Source of the DNA: Candidatus Woesearchaeota archaeon
Lineage (GTDB): Archaea; Nanobdellota; Nanobdellia; Woesearchaeales; GW2011-AR4
Length of the DNA stretch: 14,618 nt
NCBI GenBank assembly: GCA_030751755.1
Contig: JASMFO010000010.1
Coordinates: forward strand, 1 to 14,618
Direction: 5' to 3'
Part shown: piece after piece, positions 14,208-14,618 of the stretch
Layout: each line of letters starts with the position of its first letter
How positions within the stretch are numbered: the stretch's first letter is position 1
Program-made: the position numbers and the translations under genes
Notes under the pieces: generated by a model
What the model saw: the letters and a program-made list of their open reading frames with translations, nothing else
What the model was told of the DNA's origin: nothing
The model's database searches: none

Positions 14208-14618
14208 CTATTTTCCAAACTTTAGTATTTTTATATGTCTGGTCTGTAAATTTACTATTGGGACTCTGCTTGGTTCTGGGGTATGACCTACTTTTTCCTG
14301 AAATGCTGTTTTGCTCTGCCAGCAGCTTCCCGAAATTAATGTTGTGTTTTTGTAGTTTGCTGCTGTTGCTTTGTGTATATGCCCGCTAACAAAAAAATCT
14401 GGAACTTTATCTATCACTAAAAAATCTGATGTTGTGTCGGGGACATATAAGGTTGATGTATACGACGGCGCTAAATGCCTTTTTTGCAGCAAAAATTTCA
14501 TTAAAAGGTCTGCTCTATCATACCCTCCTTTATTCCTTATCGATTCCACTTCTGCAAAATAAAAATCAAAAGAGTAGCCATGGTAAATCAAAACATCAAA
14601 ACCAATAAAATTTTTTGA
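14208..14618 (-). CDS. polB: DNA polymerase D small subunit DP1, C-terminal part (partial)
   Basis: The 3'-5' exonuclease subunit of PolD, a calcineurin-type (Mre11-like) phosphoesterase that proofreads for DP2. The frame is open to the window edge, so 136 C-terminal residues are visible and the OB fold and first metal motifs lie outside. An internal TTG at 14591 is not the real start: sequence upstream (NFIGFDVLIYHGYSFDF) is good family sequence. Seen: LIYHGYS with a metal-ligand His, LLQKRHLAPSY, a DFLVIDKVPDFFVSGHIHK segment holding the GHxH metal motif, and GSCWQSKTAFQ with the closing PSRVPIVNL. The GHxH motif suggests intact nuclease activity. It is followed nine bases later by DP2, a common archaeal arrangement. 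Confidence 0.93.
   Translation of the reverse strand, partial: SKNFIGFDVLIYHGYSFDFYFAEVESIRNKGGYDRADLLMKFLLQKRHLAPSYTSTLYVPDTTSDFLVIDKVPDFFVSGHIHKATAANYKNTTLISGSCWQSKTAFQEKVGHTPEPSRVPIVNLQTRHIKILKFGK

Noticed and set aside
1..14618. tRNA, rRNA, C/D box RNA, insertion sequence, integrase or attachment site
   Set aside because: The spacers are short and were read on both strands. No cloverleaf, paired C and D boxes, transposase or terminal inverted repeats could be supported by eye.

Overview
The window is archaeal. It carries a TATA-binding protein, an MCM helicase, a two-subunit family-D DNA polymerase (DP2, and the end of DP1), translation factor aIF2-beta and an RNase P p30 subunit. The DNA is AT-rich, genes are packed tightly, and many start codons lie about 25-30 bases from a TTTATATA-type box. 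Small secreted proteins with class III (archaellin/pilin-type) signal peptides, plus a SpoIIM/DUF95 membrane protein, suggest a DPANN archaeon of the Woesearchaeota/Pacearchaeota kind. That placement is inference from protein style; no rRNA is present to confirm it. No tRNA, rRNA, CRISPR array, insertion sequence or integrase was seen.

Region 1 (1-4960, all minus strand) is a cell-surface block. Read 5'->3' on the minus strand it begins with a short membrane-anchored protein with a class III-like signal (start at 4895). Seven bases later comes a 999-residue surface protein: Sec signal peptide, two beta-sandwich-like domains, eight Cys/Trp repeats, two further Cys-rich repeat types, calcium-binding TSP3-like repeats, one membrane span and a very basic 120-residue cytoplasmic tail. 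A 252-base intergenic stretch with a GC-rich island follows. Then come four tandem mini-pilin genes (starts at 1162/1165, 837, 491 and 167), each with its own TATA-like box. The last two are almost identical and the last runs off the window.

Region 2 (5108-9310) holds RNase P p30 (minus), then on the plus strand TBP, MCM and an RPA-like OB-fold protein. TBP and p30 are transcribed divergently from a 214-base spacer containing several TATA-like boxes. Region 3 (9302-10671) has a SpoIIM-family membrane protein (minus), which overlaps the end of the RPA-like gene by 9 bases, and aIF2-beta (plus), again divergent from a short shared promoter region. Region 4 (10680-14618, minus) is the PolD operon, DP1 then DP2, with 9 bases between them.

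Together, regions 2-4 supply promoter recognition, helicase loading and unwinding, single-strand binding, DNA synthesis, tRNA 5' processing and initiator tRNA delivery. These are ordinary core genes. The unusual part is region 1, which looks like a self-contained, Cys-rich, disulfide-stabilised surface structure. No intergenic gap exceeds 300 bases; the largest (1166-1417) is described as a separate feature.
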